This document shows, in pieces, positions 62,548 through 64,000 of a DNA stretch of 64,000 nt. The notes beneath the pieces are model-generated. The model did no database searches, was not told the origin of the DNA, and saw nothing but the letters and a program-made list of their open reading frames with translations. The stretch is from Erythrocercus mccallii. Lineage: Eukaryota; Chordata; Aves; Passeriformes; Dicruridae. Made by a program: the position numbers and the translations under genes. How positions within the stretch are numbered: position 1 is the stretch's first letter; every line of letters begins with the position of its first letter. The stretch spans positions 1 to 64,000 of the forward strand of contig VZRG01002349.1 of assembly GCA_013397435.1 (NCBI GenBank), written 5' to 3'.

Positions 62548-62910
62548 GAGGAGCCACGGCTCTCCCAAAAGCCACTGTTTGCCCCCGGCACAGCCAGTCA
62601 TGTGGCACCATCAGAGAGAATATTTCCCTGGCTCTGCATTCCCCGCTGAAGGGAGGTGGATGCTGGCACTCCTCTGCTCTTCAGAGGTAATTTCCCTTCT
62701 AGAAAGCAAATGCTTTCCAGCCCCTGCCCCTGCTGAGGAGCTTCACTGCTGGGCTTTGTAGCACTGTCTGCTCTAAAATGCCTCTGGCTCTGCCTCACGG
62801 AGCACAGATTGACCCACATGCTGTCGTGTCTCCTTATTGCTGTAATGATCTGTGTTGAACAATCACACCATGGATATACAAAAATAAATTCTTTTTCTCA
62901 CTAGAAATCA
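62548..62910 (+). other. LTC4S: LTC4S 3' UTR
   Basis: A short UTR ending shortly after the AATAAA at 62,883, which is followed by TGTGATTGTC as a likely downstream G/T element. Confidence 0.75.
62883..62888 (+). terminator. LTC4S: LTC4S poly(A) signal AATAAA
   Basis: The only canonical hexamer between the LTC4S stop codon and the convergent unit, 336 bases after the stop. Confidence 0.8.
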
Positions 62911-63229
62911 CCTGTGATTGTCAAAGGTGCTCAGAGACTGGTGTGAGAACATCTGAGTTGGGGACTGGGTTTCATAGGAAAAGCTGCTGTGATTAACTGA
63001 AAAAGATGGGTAAGCTTGCCTAAAACCACATCCAAATACCGGGAGAAAAGCCTGACCCTAGTCCAAGTACTTAAGTCTGTGTTTGGCATTGATTGAATGA
63101 CCTTTACTTTGCCCCAGCTTCACTTACCACCCACCCTGCAACAAGACCTTGCCCTCCCTGGATTCTACCCTCTGGGTTTCACAGGTGCCTAAAGCACCTT
63201 GCCTGCTGCAAGTGACTCTCACTACTGCA
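62911..63229. other. Spacer between convergent 3' ends
   Basis: About 320 bases with nothing recognisable. Confidence 0.5.
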
Positions 63230-64000
63230 CCAAAGGTTTAAATTTACCTTTTATTACAGTGCACATTGTTTTATATATTTATATAGAGAGATGTACTTGA
63301 AAAATCAAACGTATCCAATAATAAAAAATACAGAACATTAAAGTAGTATAATGCATTCCAGTGTATAGCTGAAAGGACATTGGGATTTACACTAATCCCT
63401 ACTATTTTTGAACTGGGCTACCTCTGCTTTTTTTTTCCTTCCCCAAAAAACCCACATCAATCAATAACTGAAATAGTTATTTTAAAAAAGACAGTTTCTG
63501 CACTCCATCTCAAGGCATGAAGACACTGGAGACTTCACCATGAGTTAAGGGGCTGTGTTCAATGCTGGCAGGCACAGTGTGGCATATTTTATTTTTTGTT
63601 TTTCCCTGCCATAATCATAGCTCCAACCCCTTTGGATTCATTCCTCCTCTGCTGAAGGAGGGTCAGTCTTTGCCCTCACTTAATCCTCAGCTGTGGCCAG
63701 GATTGTTGCCCGGGAGAGGGCAAGGCAGACCTCGGTCCCAGCGAGCCGGTGGGGTCAGCTGGCAGGACTCAGTGTGACCTGCTCTGTCCCCAAATGCAGC
63801 CAAAGATTGCCCTGCCCGGGGCTGAAGGTGCCTTTTGTCCCCATGCTTGCTAAAGCTCATCCTGACCCCAAACTGTCCCGTGTCCGTGTGTCCCGAGCGG
63901 CAGCCGGCACGCCGAGGGAGCGGAGCAAAGCCACCCCTCTGCACAGGGGGTTGGGTTCTGCTTTTTGCTCCTCTTCAGGAGAAGTCGATGCCCGTCCTGG
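63230..64000 (-). other. Possible 3' end of a convergent minus-strand gene
   Basis: On the minus strand a canonical AATAAA lies at 63,250-63,255 in an AT-rich block typical of 3' UTR ends, and GC content climbs toward the right edge. In mammals the neighbour of LTC4S here is MGAT4B, transcribed toward it, so its 3' UTR is the first guess. However, the last bases do not read as the known MGAT4B C-terminus in any frame, so no coding exon can be claimed. Confidence 0.35.
63250..63255 (-). terminator. Minus-strand poly(A) signal AATAAA
   Basis: TTTATT on the + strand is AATAAA on the minus strand. It would serve a gene entering from the right edge; no other evidence of its use is present. Confidence 0.4.

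Noticed and set aside
62223..62819. Several 90-155 aa frames overlapping LTC4S exon 5
   Set aside because: They are out-of-frame shadows. The LTC4S frame is fixed by exon phase and by Arg104 and downstream conserved residues.
1..64000. CRISPR arrays, operons, phage or other prokaryotic-type systems
   Set aside because: The window is intron-containing vertebrate DNA; no regularly spaced repeats or bacterial gene organisation are present.

Overview
This window is an ordinary stretch of vertebrate nuclear chromosome, almost certainly from a bird. Three multi-exon genes with GT-AG introns lie head to tail on the + strand. Each was recognised by reading its exons and joining them in phase: CANX (calnexin, 14 coding exons, 604 aa), MAML1 (mastermind-like 1, 5 exons, about 1,044 aa) and LTC4S (leukotriene C4 synthase, 5 exons, 152 aa). 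The order CANX-MAML1-LTC4S is the order on human 5q35. A truncated CR1 retroposon of the avian type inside a MAML1 intron, the sparse repeats and the protein sequences point to a bird; the species cannot be named from this window.

Layout: 1-9,240 is intergenic, with simple repeats but no recognisable gene. From 9,240 to 10,420 lies the CpG-island promoter of CANX, with several CCAAT boxes and one exact ER-stress element (CCAAT-N9-CCACG). CANX intron 1 runs to 17,488 and holds a 90-bp inverted repeat about 95% identical between arms. CANX coding exons run from 17,492 to 26,633, and the 3' UTR has four poly(A) signals up to 29,846. From 29,880 to 31,130 lies the CpG-island promoter and first exon of MAML1, with a YY1-type element and two small upstream ORFs. 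MAML1 coding sequence ends at 49,481 and its 3' UTR reaches about 52,390-52,860. An intergenic gap of about 2.4 kb follows, then LTC4S (55,296-62,547, poly(A) signal at 62,883). The last 750 bases look like the 3' end of a convergent minus-strand gene, but no coding sequence of it could be confirmed.

The genes do not form a pathway. CANX is an ER membrane lectin chaperone for N-glycoproteins, MAML1 is the nuclear co-activator of the Notch-CSL complex, and LTC4S is a nuclear-envelope/ER membrane enzyme of cysteinyl-leukotriene synthesis. Their proximity is conserved synteny. I found no undescribed gene system. The points most worth a second look are the exact ERSE in the CANX promoter, the long inverted repeat and a 34-bp palindrome in CANX intron 1, the uORFs and NAGNAG acceptor of MAML1, and the unresolved transcription unit at the right edge.
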